The notes below the pieces were generated by a model. The model saw only the letters and a list, made by a program, of their open reading frames with translations, searched no databases and was not told the origin of the DNA. The translations under genes and the position numbers were made by a program. DNA of 64,000 nt from Brachionus manjavacas (lineage: Eukaryota; Rotifera; Eurotatoria; Ploima; Brachionidae). The stretch is from the NCBI GenBank assembly GCA_019054805.1, contig JAHQIY010000007.1, positions 997,501 through 1,061,500 of the forward strand. Reading direction: 5' to 3'. How positions within the stretch are numbered: position 1 is the stretch's first letter; each line of letters starts with the position of its first letter. This document shows, in pieces, positions 48,280-62,200 of this stretch.

Positions 48280-48639
48280 GGTTTTGTGAAGTTCACTACA
48301 AAAGAGCAGAAAAAAGTATTAAAAAATTTAATAACTTTTTATCTAAAAGTTTAAAATATATTCTGTAAATCCAGCATGGTGCAACATTCAAAATTGCATC
48401 AACTGTAAAAGTATAATGGTGTGCAGAATCTCTGCAAAATGCACCACGCTCGCTTATATTGAAATTTAATTTCTGTATAACTCTGGAAATTTAGCAGGCT
48501 TTGATATTTTATGCAACTTTGAAAGTTGCACTATATTGTATTTACAGAACTAAGTTTAAACCTTTAGGAAAAAAGTTATTAAATTTTTTTTACATTTTTT
48601 CTGTTCTTTTTTTCATTTTGAACTGAATTTCACAAAACC
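48280..48639. mobile_element. MITE copy 2, with 9-bp target duplication
   Basis: A 360-bp copy roughly 90% alike by eye to the one at 902-1265, with the same termini. It is flanked by GAAAAATTC (48271-48279) and GAATAATTC (48640-48648), a 9-bp duplication with one mismatch, confirming the target-site length independently. It lies between the arms of the long inverted repeat. Confidence 0.85.
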
Positions 48640-49782
48640 GAATAATTCAAAATCGAAAAACAACTTGAAAAAGAGATGGAATTATTAGCAGGAATCCGTA
48701 ATAAAAGGAAGTTTTAAAAGCAATTAAGTCAAATATTGATTGCATTTGAAATTTTTTGGTTCACTTTTTTCAAAAATAAAATTATACGTTATAAGTTAAT
48801 GTTGAATTTTTGAGAGAATTGCATTAATAATAACTTCCAGATTTTTTTCGAAAAATAAAGCAGAAATAAAAGTAAAAATTTCAAATTTTACTATAACATT
48901 ATTCAAAAAATTATTTCATCTTATTTTAAAATATTTGAATTGGAAATTTCTAAAACTCTAAAAAAATTCACTCATTTTTTTAAAGTGTGAGTGTGACTGA
49001 ATCCCTTTAAAATTTTGAGCGTATCGCTACTTGGGTGCATAGCACTCAAAATGAAAGTAGAATTTAAAAGCAATTAATATTGTTCATTAAAAAATTTTTT
49101 GAACCTCGTGGACTTTTTGGATAAAAGAAAATAAATTTAAAAGCAGTAAAGAAATTTTTAATATTTCTATTTAAAATTTAAAAAATTTTTAAATCTCAGT
49201 TAACGAATTTAATCATTTTGTACAGGATTTTACTAATCTATTAACCATTAGCTACCATCTTAAAAACTACTTGAAAATCTAGAACTTCCTAACAAATTTT
49301 AAAATATCTTTAATTTAAGTTCTTTACTATTTTGTTCAAAAATTGTATAAAATTCTAAAATCAATGTTATGGCTTGACTGCGATTTTTGAATTTGAATAA
49401 TGACTTCATATTTTTTAATTTAATTTAAAAATTTAAAACCTCATAAGCAAATTGAAAAAGAATGACAAAAATACAAATTACAATTAAAAAAAAAAAAATA
49501 TTTATGAAAATCGCATGTTTTCATAAAAAATTAATTAATCTATTTAAAATTTAAAATTTTAAAGTCTTGAATACATAAAAGAGGGGTAAAAAAAGAAAAA
49601 AATCTAAATAATCAAGAAATTTCAGTCTTAAGTAAAATATGTATTTGATAATTCAACAAAAAATTCAGAGAATCGAATTTTAAAATATTTTTGGTTTTTA
49701 ATTATTTTCAGTAAAATTCACTCAATATTAATTTTTTTGCAATATTTTACGAAATTTGTTGTAAAGTAATTGCTCGATTTTA

Positions 49783-51127
49783 GTGACATGTCACTATTTA
49801 TCGAACACTGGTTTTCATTTTGACCTTTTTCGACTAATGCGACATGACACTATAGTCGAAAAAGGCCTGAAAATGACGATTTTTACAAAATTTAGTGTCC
49901 AAGTTAGTGACATGTCACTATAGTCAAAAAAAGGCTTAAAAATGATGTTTTAAGTAATTAGGCTATTTTTTATTAGTTTTTGTTTGGATAACGAGAAAGT
50001 GTTTAACAAGTAAGATATTTTTTATTTTATTTAGCGAATTTTACGCAAGAATAAAAAACCAGAAATTGACCTATAAAATTAAAAAAAGCTATTGTCTAAA
50101 AATCCTAAAATATTTTTATGTTATTTACAGTTTGGTCAATAAAATGAATAATTTTGTTTGAAACTCTTTGGAAAACAATTTCCACAAATCCAGTTTTTTA
50201 CATCTTTCACATGAAAACAAGCATCTCTTTCGGAACTAGATTTAAAAAAAGCTAAATTTTTTAAATCTTCCGCGGTCTTCCGTCCAAACCGGCTTACGCG
50301 GCCGACCAAGCCGATCCATCTGGCCAACCCAGTCGACTCATCCGACCTAACCGGCCGACCGGTCTGACCTAACCGACTTACACGGCTGACTTAGCCGTCC
50401 ACACCTTCAGATATAGCCGGACGACCTAGGCGTTCAATATTTTATACAATTTTATTAAGATACTTATTATTTATTATTTATTATAAATTGAAAAATGTTT
50501 TCCTGAGAATTTCCTAGTTGGGCAATATTTTACTTTAAAATTTCAAAATGATAACTCATTTTGGATAATAAGCTCCCATTAAGAAATCCTCATATGAAAA
50601 ATATTTAGTATTTTTTTTTTAATTTTTGATAAAAAATAAATAATTTTTTTTCTAAAATAAAATATTGAACGCCTAGAATGGACAGTTCTGTCGGACGGCA
50701 TGACATGACAGATTTAGACCGGCCGGATCGTTGGCGCTGCGTTTTTTTATTAGAACCGCTGTAAATAAAGTTTAATTTTAACTTATTTTATTTTTTAATT
50801 TTAACTAAATAAAGTTTAATATTAATATTTTTCTAAATCAGCAGATAAAAATCCATATGAATAAAAATTTTAAAATATATTTTTGAAAAAATAATTTTGG
50901 TATATATAATCCACCCTTTTAATATACAATTCAATTTATAAGCCTTTTAACAATATTTTTGAGGCCGTTTTGGTATATTACAAGATTGGATTATTATCCA
51001 AATATTTTAATTTATGCTGTTATATTTGTATAAAAAAAAACAAATCTATCAAAACTAAACTTTTTACTCATACTTTACAATTTTTAAATGATATTTTAAG
51101 CCTTTTTTTGACTTTAGTGACATGTCG
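49783..51127. repeat. GC-rich foldback element with concentric inverted repeats
   Basis: The outer arms are GTCACTATAGTCAAAAAAAGG (from 49918) and, inverted, CCTTTTTTTGACTTTAGTGAC (to 51124). The inner arms are CTAGGCGTTCAATATTTTAT (from 50429) and, inverted, AAAATATTGAACGCCTAG (to 50677). Both pairs share a centre near 50530-50550. Between them lie GC-rich blocks full of CCGAC/CCGGCC motifs (50270-50420 and 50675-50745), unlike anything else in the AT-rich window. TGACATGTCA palindromes and a near-perfect local hairpin (49812-49876) mark the left arm. No coding sequence is convincing: the 63-codon frame at 50136-50327 is translated repeat. Confidence 0.6.
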
Positions 51128-51363
51128 AAAAAATACAGTTAAAAAAACTCCATTAAACAATGAAAAATTTTTACAAAAATTTTATATGGCTCATTTAGAC
51201 TAAACATTTATTCCACTTTCAAGTTAAACTCAAAAAATAACTTATTAATTTAATAAGCATTCAAAAATGGATAAGTCAATAATTTTATGTTTAAATTTAT
51301 TTATTTTTAATAGATAAAATGGCTAAAAATAAAGATTTCTCTTAATTAGAATAAGCTATAATC

Positions 51364-54202
51364 TTATTTTTGCTGCTGGTTTCTTTGATTCCGAGTTTGT
51401 TTATAGCCTTGTTGCTTGGACTGTTGAGCTTGTTGATGTTGTTGTCCTTCTGTAAAAAAAAGGTTTTAAAAAAACTTATATATTAAATGCTAAACTAGAA
51501 TAAAGTTACGTTGGTTACGATTTAAAAATGCACCCATTTCACCTCCTCTGATCTGAACCATTCTTTCTGTTTGGTCCATTAAATTCGAGATTTTCTCTGA
51601 AAGCTGAAGAGCCAACGTCTGTAGTTTAGTAGGCTCGGTGCGATGCATCACAATAGTTTGCGTTGGCTCATCTAATGAAGCCATCAATTCCTCATTTATA
51701 ATCATTTTACTAATGACAGAATAAACAAAATTCCTTGGCAAATCAAACATTTTGGCCAAGCTTTCAATGCTTATTGACTCATAGACGCCCGAAAATCGGA
51801 ATAGATAAGTCCTCAACGATTCCTCTTTGACCTTTTCGATCAGCATTTGTTTTACTCTGTCCGATTGTGGCATCAAGTCCCATACTTTAGTGTTCATTTT
51901 ATCATTTATCAAGTAATCAGTACAAGCTTTCCAGTCTCCTTTTTTCATGACCCTCGATGCCGCGACCACATGTTCTCTCATGTTTTCGGGTGGTCCAACG
52001 ACCGGCTGGCGTTCACTCAGCTTCATTTGGTAGTGAAACTGCTTGCTGATCAATCTCTTTTTTGTCTCAAATTCTCTGGAGCTCATGAACGGAATTTCAA
52101 TCAACATGGCCGAAACCAAATAGACACACTCTATTAATTCCAAATTAATATGCATGTGGAACGGTATCAAGCGTTGTCTTTCCTTTATTTCCTGTTCCTT
52201 GCTTTTCTCAACATTTCTTTGCATCATTACCCCTTGAGCGAGCAGCTCTTTTGCCCTGTTGCCCACTTGGATGTCCAATAGAGCCGAATGAGCATCCTTG
52301 ATATAGCCAACTCGGAAAGCGCACAAACCAACTTGAACCATAGTTCGGTTGTACAAAATTTGTAGCAGAATGTCCGAGTTGTCAATGCTCTCTTGTAGAT
52401 GTGACATCAAGAGCAAGTCTCTGGCCTCGAACCATCTGTCATGAAGAGCATTGTGATACACATGGCACAACATGGCCTTGGCTCTCAGACGATCAGTCGA
52501 GTCGTTTGTATAAATGTATTTACACAAGCGATCGATCAGTTCAGCTGAATTTTTTTCATTATTTTTATCATATTTGTAGTAAATGTTTTCCACCTTTCTG
52601 AGATAAACACGGCACAGTTCCTGCGGGTTGCCTCTGATTTCCAAATAGTTCTGAAGTTTGTCTATCAAAGCATTCAATTTGGGCTCATCTTTGAGCCGTT
52701 CCACATACTCAGTTCCATGGGCGTCACATTGCTGCAGTATTTTGGTGAACTCTTCATGCATTCGATCGGTAATTGTCAGAACACAACCGCGGATTTTGTA
52801 TGGTTTAGTGCTGTCGTGAACATTTTCTTCCTCGTCCGACACATTTTCGTTTACTTCTATGTCCGGATTTTCCAATACAATGTTAATCATTTGGTCAAGC
52901 ATGTTCAAGCACTCTTGGAAAACTTCCGACTTCATGCAAGCGCTTATCCTGGTATTGTAATCAAATGATATAGCCATTTGATTGAAGACAATTTTGAAGT
53001 CCATGGCGGTTCCAAAGTTGTGTGCTCGGCTGATTTCGCGCAGCTCTTTAAGCATTTCCAGTTGGTCATGACGGTCAGTGCCTTTGCGTCCTCGAGCCGA
53101 AACTATTTCGTTAAGCTTGTTGAAAACATTAATTGGTGTAATTTCTTCTTCTTTGGCAAACAATTTCCGTTCCTTTTAAAATTTAAGAAATATAAAAATT
53201 AATTAATTACTATTAGATTTTTTTACGAATTTTGGCTTTTCAGACTCTCTGTCTGTGTCTACAGAGACCACGACTTTCTTTTCTTTTGGTCTTTTTTTCT
53301 CATCTTTTTTCGTTTTTGTCGCAGTGGTGTCCCTTAATTTTTTTTTTTATATTAATATTTAATTAAACTTACATTCGGTGAAAATTCAATTTTTTTTAAT
53401 TTTCACCTTTTTTTTGTATTTAAAAAAATTACTTTAAGAAAAGCTTATAAGCATCAGCCTTGTCATAGACAAGTTCTTCATCAGAAGAGCTCTCTTCAGT
53501 TTCATCCCATGATATGTCTGATTCGCTGTCCTCTTCGCCAGACTTCGATTCTGATTCACTTTTTTCAACCTTGGTTTTAGTTTTGACCTCTTTTTTGGGT
53601 TGAACTTCCTCCTCTGACTCGGATTCTTCTGAATCGGTTTTTGATATCTTTTCCTCTTCAGGATAGTTGTCCGAATGAGCTTTATAATCTGCTATTTCTT
53701 TTTCATATTCTTTGTTATACTTTCGAATGCGCTGTCTGAGTTTGGTCAGTGCAGTCGAGTTTGACTTGCTTGCCGAAGCCTTCCAAGATGAATCCCAGAG
53801 TTCATTTACGAATGTTTCCAAGTCGGCAATAGCTCTAATAAAATGCTTAAAGTGGCCATCTTTTTCTACAACTTTACGGCATTTATCGTAGACTTTAACC
53901 AATTCATCAAATGCTGTTAAAATAATTAATTAATGTTGAATAAAATCTTTTTATTTTAATAAAATACTTTGATTAGATTTAACTATGTCTCTAATTTTTT
54001 TGGCATTTTTTAATTGACGAACTAAATTGTTTATTTCTTCGATTCTTTTGTCTCTTTCGGACAAGACAACACGTGAGCCTTTTTGATCTTCATCAGATTC
54101 GTAGGTGTACATTGGCCTGGTCGGCTTTTGTACCTCGGTGATTTCATCTTCAGACTCGGATTCGCTTTCCGAGCTGCTGTTTTGATTAAAAAATTTGGAC
54201 AT
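51364..54202 (-). CDS. EIF3C: eukaryotic translation initiation factor 3 subunit C
   Basis: Core PCI-domain subunit of eIF3, which loads mRNA and initiator tRNA onto the 40S ribosome. Exon 1 starts at 54202 (MSKFFNQNSSSESESESEDE), the typical Ser/Glu start of eIF3c. Exon 2 (about 53914-53435) gives LRQRIRKYNKEYEKEIADYK and an acidic low-complexity tract. A Lys-rich exon lies near 53340-53225. The large exon (about 53175-51510) runs from LFAKEEEITPINVFNKLNEI through RVYLRKVENIYYKYD-like text, HINLELIECVYLVSAMLIEI and KQFHYQMKLSERQPVVGPPE, to the PCI winged helix (SLRTYLFRFSGVYESISIES, MIINEELMASLDEPTQTIVM). The last exon (51451-51364) adds a Gln-rich tail, joined in phase across a 58-bp intron. 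The start of the large exon lies upstream of its first Met. Confidence 0.95.
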
Positions 54203-56200
54203 TTTAATTAAACTCTAAATAAATAACCTCATGGTTAAATTAAAAATTAAAAAAACAAAAATTTTCAATAAGAGTTAGATTAAATTTTTCGAATTTTTTG
54301 ATATATAATCATAATTTAGGAAACACTTTAAAAAAACTTTAAGAAATCTGAAGGTAGATTTTTAGATGGCAAGACCCAACTTAAACAAGTGTATACTTTG
54401 ATTTTAAATAGGCTCTTCGACACATTGTATCGAAAATTTCAGTTTAATTTTAAATTAGATGAATGCATTAGATAGATTTTGTAACTTGTGATACTAATTT
54501 TGCATTTTTTTTGCTAAATTTAATAATGCAGTGCATTTGAAAATGATTGATGCTTTTTCTAAAAGTGTCTTGACAAAAGTTAATTTAATTTCAAATCAAA
54601 ATTTGAATCAATTTTAAAAAATCATTTTCTAAATCATATCTAAAGTTTTTCAAATAAATTCAATCAAACAAAATTAATAAATTTGATTTCAATCTTTATT
54701 TTAAAAGTTAAAAAAATTAAGGTGAAATCAAGCAACTAAAAAGGGAATCAATAAATTAAGGAATCAAAAAATGCTTAGCCACTTAACTCGATTTTTTTTA
54801 AAATCTTATAAATAGCGATTGATGACAAAGTTTAACATAAATGTTAATCTTAAACATTTAGATTAAAATAATAATAATAATTATTAGCTACTGCAAGAAA
54901 CTCGCGGAGAAGTCTTATACGAAAGACTAAATTAATTCTAATTTTAATAAATTTTAATCTTTTTTGAGCTTATACAATATATAGATCCTTATAGTTTTAA
55001 ACAAAAGCATAATTTTTTATTATTCTTATTATTAAAAATAACTAATTCTTAAAATTAAAATTTTAATATGCTAAACAACTTCTATGAATATTCTTAGTCT
55101 AAAAACTGAATTCGAAATAATGTTGAGTGTTACAACCTGATACTGTTGTAATTAAAGAAAAAGGACCAGAAAATATTTGAGAGATCTGGTAGGAAATATG
55201 ATGCTTTATTTTTTTTAAAAGATATATTTTTTTATTTGAAAATTAATTGAAAAAAAAAAGGCTTCGAGATAAAATTAGAAATGAGCGCATTCTGCCCATA
55301 CCAAATGAAGTTCCTTCGGCTCAAAAAAAAGAAATGATGTCTTTTCTAATCAATTTATAAGTTTACTTTTTCGTGAACAAAAATATATTGATTATGATAA
55401 TTAATTTATATTGAAATTTTAGGCTTGTGAATTTTATGTTGAATTATTCTCATTTTGATTGAAATTTAAAAAAAAAAAATTTTGGTCTTTGGGTCAAAAA
55501 TAGATTCATTAAAAAGTTCCAGTCAGGTCTTGTTCTTTTATTTTTGTTAAAATTTCGATTAATTTCTATTTAAATTAAGTTTATTTTTAATAATTTTTTA
55601 TAAATGATAAATTTTGCCAGATTTGGCTATGATGTACAAGCCAAGCCTATACTTTGATTTCAGATTTAACTTTATTTCTGTAAGAAGATTTTCACATAAA
55701 CAATATATTTATTTTCGTTAATAAAAATATTTTTTTTTTATTATTTCTCCAAATTCTTATTTTTAATTTAATTTTACTTTTCACCATTTTGACAAAAAAA
55801 CTTTTACTTGTACCAACCCTGTTTACGATAAAATGTTTTTAGAAATAAAATTTTAAAATACATAAATTTTCTAATTTGTAATGGTCATTAATTTAAAAGT
55901 GATTTTTTTTTTCCAAAAGTCTCTATAATATACAATCAAGATTCTTAAATATAATTATATTATTTTTATTTACAGTTTTTTTTGGTTCCAATTTTTAAAT
56001 TTTATTCGAAGAAAATTTTTAAAAAATTAAGATTCTACTTAATTCTTCAATAAATAAATTAATTATATAGACAATTTAAAAATTTTATTAAAAATTCAGT
56101 TAAAAAATATATAAATTAATAAGCTTCTCTAAAAAAATAAACTTATGATCAACAAAACTAATATAAAAATATTTTCTTTTTTCAAAATTGTCGCCTTTGT
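54203..56200. other. AT-rich spacer with a weak exon-like scrap
   Basis: Mostly empty. On the plus strand near 55128-55180 (VLQPDTVVIKEKGPENI) and 55262-55363 (LRDKIRNERILPIPNEVPSA, then a stop after about a dozen more residues) two short open stretches have protein-like composition, but a stop separates them and no family is recognisable. They may be debris of a dead gene or transposon. Confidence 0.3.
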
Positions 56201-59200
56201 CTATTCTAAATCTTGACCTGGCGGCGGTGGCTGCTTTTCATTGATTGACAAAGGACTTCCAGCAGTTAAATATCCAGCAACTGATGGCACACTGTTTGTT
56301 AAATAGCCGATTGACGTAGTATTTGTAATAAATAAATCATCCGACTGATCTTTATAATCCTTCCAAATTTTAGAAGAACCTAAAATCGACTCTACCTTTA
56401 AAAGAGAAAAAAAATCTTCAAAATTTTCAGAATTATTTCAAGCTTACTTGAGTTAAATACTGAGCTGAATTTAACATTGATTTGATTGCTTTAACTATTT
56501 GGGCTTTGACTGAATTTGGCTTGTCAATACCAGTCATACTTGACTCTAACAACTTAAGCAAATACTCAATCATTTGACATTTCAGCGCCTTTATTAAAAT
56601 AAATAAAAAAAAATATCTAAATAATCAAATCCTAATTACTTGTCCAACAAAATCGTCGACTACAGACTGATTGGAAAATATCCTATTCATAGCTTCGGCA
56701 GCTACGGCCACCAGGTCAGACCTACGCTGCATCGCTTGCTTCATCGGACTCATGAACTCGTTGACACTCAAACTCTTAAGACAGTGTTCATTATTAACAA
56801 TTTGATTTACAACATGTATAGCAGAGCCAACAATAGAGTCCTTTTTGGCGCTCAAAGCCTGAACAACTTGCGGCAAAACACCCATCGATGGCAAATTGTC
56901 CAGCATCAAAGGCTGTACATAAAACAACTGCACCAACGCTTGGGTCATTTGCTCTAAGGCATCGCCATCTTTCTCTTTCCTATTGCACATAGTCGACCAG
57001 GCCTCGAAAAGATCAGTCAAAAATTCCTTAGGTCGCCTCAGCACCCATCCAGGATTAGAAATAAACAATCGGATATAAACACCCGAAATTACAATTTCGC
57101 CCTCGGAGCCAAAGCTTGAGTAGAGCGTAGATGTAGCTTCCTTGACATTTTGAACACCAGCATCCGTCAAATCATCCAAAATGGACCATTTGTATTCAAC
57201 ACCATTTGGTCCCGATTGATTCGAGTACAATTTATTGGACATTTGTTTGAGCGCATCACAAACTCTCTTTCTGGATTCATCATTCCAAATCAACTCGGGA
57301 TTTTCATAAGTTCCTTCGAAGGTTATGACCGCCGCCTCGGCGTTGTCTTTCATTGCGTCCATGAACAAAGGTGGCAAAAATCTGTGCAAAATGAGTCGAA
57401 TCTTAGGCCCAGTTAGCTTGTCACTCAGCAATTTGGCAAACAATTCGGCACATTTTTGCCTAGTGCTCTGCGAACTGCTATTAGCAAATATATTTAGCAC
57501 ATACAAGAGTCCCCCAGTCCAGATCATGTCCTTGACTATTTTTCCATTTGAACAAAGCGCATACAGACATTCCAGAGCCAATTGCTGTCCAGCTGAATAG
57601 GAATGCAATACCAACAAAAGACTGGTCAGTACATCCGAATTGGCGATGTCGTTGACACAATTTGCATTCGCGGTAACACTTATCAAAATTTCTAGAGTCA
57701 ATTTTTGAATCAATGACGAAGACAGTCTTAAAAGCATAAAAATTAATTTAAACTGTCCAACACAATTAACCTCAACACCGTCATTGTGTCTAATTACATT
57801 TCTAAGCGCTTCCAGAGCCATTTCAATATTTTTCAGCTTGGACTCCATGCTCGACTGAGTCGACTGGTTCATTAATATGGAGTACAAATATTGAGCATGT
57901 GATCCCAAGTAATCAAGCAGATGAATGCAGAAAATTTTGGGCTCGTCCAAAGTATATGTTGGAATTTCATTGTATACTTTGATGTAAATGTCACCAATGG
58001 TGAGCTCTTTTTCCAGCACACTGTACTTGAACAAAGCTCCCAAGTGCGGATCTGAACTCTCGCCTTTTTTGTAGAACTCCTCGCGCTCTTGCTCGAGATA
58101 CTTTTTGAGCTCGGCCCGCGTGGCATTGTCCCAAAGCAAGTAGGGATTGCGCGAGTTCGAGTTCATTGTCTTTAGAATTTCGGATGGTTCACTGTTTATG
58201 TTCTTGGCCAAATATGGTGTGAGCAAAGCTATCAGTGATTGCATCACACGGTTTGTGTCCGGACTTTTAGAGCTCTTTTTTTCCTCATTTCCAAATCCGT
58301 CATGGTGTCCGGCAAGTCTGGCACATGCGCGCACACTCACTCTTGCTAAATTGTTGGCTATTTCCTGGTTATTGGACTCGTCGGAGCGCTCCACGCCGCC
58401 CTCCTCTAAAGTAAAGTCGTAATTGAACATGTAGAAGAGAAGATGAACAAGTGCGCCGGATTCGTGCAGTGAATTTTGTAGGCCCGTGTCCGGAGCAAAG
58501 GCGCTGATTGTTTCGGCAGCGCTAAGACACAATTTTGGCAAATTGCTAAAGTACATGCATCGGCACAAGTCTTTTATCAACGAGCCAAGACCCAGTATGC
58601 GCTCTCTGCACTGTTCGAACTGTGCCGCAGCTGCAAAGCATTTGGTGATAAAAACGCACACTTGGACACTCATTTCACTTTCGTCATCTTTGCTGTACTG
58701 GCTTAGCATGTTGACACAGCGCGAAAATGCTTCGTTCAACAGTTCGAAGCCGTTTTCGCGACGCAACTCTTCGGCATTCAAGGCCGAACAACGAATGGTC
58801 TGGTAGGCCAACTCGCAAGAATTGCTCAAAAGCTGGTCTTTTTTGGAAAAGAGCAATTCATCACTGGTCTCCATGCGGATTGTTTTGATCAACATGCCAT
58901 AGCCAGCATATTTGAACGGCATTAAAACGTCCGAATAGCGTTTGAATAGAATACATTGGGTTTTTAGGATTAGGGCTATGTTGTGCGGATCGGGCCCGTC
59001 TTTTATTTTGGCAGCGCTGCACAAAAATTCGTAGGCCTTGTTGACCTTTTCGAATATTTCTCTGCCGTCCGGATTCTTGTCCGGATGGTATTTTTGAGCC
59101 AATTTGAAGTAAGCCTTGCGAATTTTGCTCTCATCGGGCAAAACTCCTTCTGTTTTGATCTCTAGGATGTCGTAGGCTTCGTCACGTGACATTGTGGGAG

Positions 59201-62200
59201 GTTTTTTGTCCACCTCGATTTGCCAACTCATCAAACAGTCTTTGAGCAATTGAACGGGGTCCTTTATTTGCCAATTGGCGAAGCGTCTCTCATCGCACAA
59301 ATGTCTCAGGTAGTAAATGTTGCAGAATAGCTCTCTTTCTAGCTGTGCATAGACAATTATTGGTATGGGACAGTACTGGTACAGAGCACGAGTGTTGGAT
59401 TTTAGTCTGGGCGAAAATTCTGCCAAATGACCGGCCAGCTTTTCGATCATGTGACGTCTCATTTCACTGTTCCAAATGGCCTCTGGCGTGTCAAATTCTC
59501 CGAGATAAGTTTGGGCAAATTTTTCATAGCCATGATTTTCCAAATAGCAAATCATTGCCTCCGGGTAAATGTGACCCAGAATGGACCGCTGTGCAATGTC
59601 GGACATGTACTTTTTTTCATTTGAATCGTCCGATCGGAACGCCTGTTTCATGTGTGTGTATTCCAAGAATCTGGCTATGGGCAAAATGTTCGAGCCTGTG
59701 TACATGGATATAAAGAAAAAGACTCCTGTTAAATAGAGTCTGGACAATATTGGATTATCCTGCACCACCAAATACAGAAGACTGGCCACTTTTTCCACAA
59801 TTATCGGATCGAATGTGAGCAACAATTGAACAACGTGCGGCAAACAAATAGGCTCGGACAAAATTCTTTTTATCTTTGGCAATGGTCGGATGATGGCACC
59901 TTCCGAGTCTCTGCTAGGATAAAAACTGCACATTTTAATCAGCATATTTAGAATTAAAATGGTCATCGATGTTTCGTTCATAAAAGCTTGACCAGTGGCC
60001 AACAAGCCCCATTTTAGCTGAGGTATTTTGTCCAGTGTCCTCCATCCGTCCATGCCTTGAGACCAGCATTTGGTTTTGGAATCGATGGTGCCATTGGAGT
60101 GCAGCTCCTTCATTTCTCTAAAGCTATACGGTCCTATTTTGTTTCCATAGTACCATTCTTTTTCACCGTCGCGCTCCATATCTGCCGATGCTTCGATCAC
60201 ATTTGTTTGAGTGGGCACATAGGCTCGGCTCGTGTGCAAATGAGCCAGAACAATCAAGTCAACCAAAGTTCTTATGCCATTACAGTCAATTATTTCTTTG
60301 ACATTAGTCTTGTTTAGAATTAAAGAATCGATGAACATCAGGAGACGATCTCGCTCCAATCTGTCCGTGGTTCGATCAAGCATGGTCACAATGTACTTGG
60401 TGTCATGGAACGAGCCTATCTCTTCGTGGCATTTGGTGTACACTATGGTCATTGCTTGTAGACACATCGATTTCATGCTCGATATCAACAGAAAACGATG
60501 GTACAAGTCATTGAAAAAACCAATGGCATTTTTGATCTCTAGCTCACTCTTTTCTTCCTCTTGTCCCTCTTCTGTTTCGTCACTTTTTTCCTCATTTACA
60601 CCGGAGCTTTTGGCCAGACCCTTGGTTATATTTTCCAGAATATTATTGCCCGACTCCAGCAATAGTCTGAGATAATATTCACCAATTTTGATCTCATCAT
60701 TCAAACAATTGTAAGCCACTTCGAACTCAATGTGATTCCATGCGATTACATAGCCTTGGCCAAGATCTTTGTCCACATTAAACGACCTGATCTCGTTCTC
60801 AATAGATTCACGCAACTCCTCGCGACACTTAAAGTTCCAAATTAAGTTGGGCACCGCATGATCCTGACCAAATTTGTAATAAAACAAATCCCAATTTTCA
60901 CTACTCTTTATCTGTTGTCTGCGTCTACGCAGCACAATTACTTTTTCGTCTGCCCTCTTGTCAATATTGATGCCAGTCACCCGTTGTTTCCAATGGGACA
61001 TTACATTGTTTAGCTGTTTTTCGATTACTTTGACACTCTCAGCATTTCGAATTTGCCGCTGAAGGCGCCTGCTTTTGTTCACAAGCTGGCTCTTGGCACT
61101 TGAGCTTACCTCGTTGGTGTGGTCGATGGCCATAGATAAATTGTCTCTCACATTCAGCAAGTCTTTGTCTTTGGGCGCTTTTTCGCTCGAGTAAAGATTC
61201 TGAAGAAGACCCGAGGGCAAAATGCGTCCAAGTAGGGCTAGCGCTGTGGGGTTGGAAGCGCACCATAGGGCCACTAGACTTCGGCTAAGCTGTCTCATGG
61301 TCAGAACGCGAGCGTCAAGACTTTGGGAAAACATGGCCGTGTGCAAGTGTCGCGGCATCGCCCCCTCGGACAAAGACAACTCCTGCATTCTCACCGCCAA
61401 CTCTGGCTTGCCCTCTTCTATTAGAGCTTTCATGATCATGCCGGCCCCTTTCACTATGGCCATTGACGGATGCTGAAACAGCTTGTAAAACACTCGGCCA
61501 TTATCGGCCACAATTTCAAGCAATGTGTCGAACAAGTCCCCTTCTGTGGTCTCCGAAAATGGTGGACAAAGAGCATAGGTCAAAAAGTCCAACAATGCAG
61601 CTATGACCAGCGCGCCAGTTCCTTTTTTTATGTGAGCCAACAAAATTTCCATTATTCCCTCGAGGAATTTGCGCGACGACAGCAGCGAAGTTTTGTTCAA
61701 TTGTTCCTGTTTTAAGTCATAGTCAATGTGCATGGGCTGCATTAGAGCATTCAGAAATTCAATGGTTGCGTAAACTACTGCTAGTTCTTCGCGTCTGAGA
61801 GCGCGCACTATCTTTCGGCCGATTGCCTCGCGGAACTTTGGCAAATGAGTAAAGGCTTTGTAGCCAGATTTGGAGGCGACTAGGCGCCGAAGTACGTGAA
61901 ACTCTTGTTCGAGTATTTCGGCACTGTAATTTTGTACCGGATCAAAGTCTTTGAGAGAATTGAGGCAATTGTTGATGAGTCTTTCTTTATTTTCGGAAAA
62001 GAGGCCATCGTGGGTAACTGCATTTATTAGTCCGCTGTATGGAACATTGACATTAAAGCGGATCATAATTTCCTCAATAGTGTAGCCATTGGGAACTTCG
62101 AATAAAAATTTCATGTGAACACTTTCGACCTCTTCGTCTATGGTGGCGTTGAAGGGTCCGAGTCGAAAGCCGCGCTTTGTCAGCTTCATTTTTATGCACA

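Larger units (their letters stand above)
47078..49055. repeat. long-range inverted repeat, possible transposon ends
   Basis: An arm of about 85 bp at 47078-47163 (GAGTGCTTTGCACCCAAGTA, then AGCGAT, then TGCTCAAAATTTTTAAG) is repeated in inverted orientation at about 48966-49055. The arms are roughly 80% alike and lie 1.8 kb apart. Between them are AT-rich DNA, a possible tRNA relic and a MITE copy, but no transposase. It may be one non-autonomous element with its terminal repeats, or two copies of an 85-bp repeat. Confidence 0.55.

Noticed and set aside
50136..50327. 63-codon minus-strand ORF rich in Arg and Gly
   Set aside because: It is the translation of the CCGAC-rich repeat block in the foldback element.
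51847..53202. Plus-strand ORFs across eIF3c
   Set aside because: They are antisense shadows of the conserved eIF3c exon.
58147..60675. Several plus-strand ORFs of 80-130 codons opposite DNAJC13
   Set aside because: They overlap the conserved DNAJC13 exon antisense and carry no recognisable domain.
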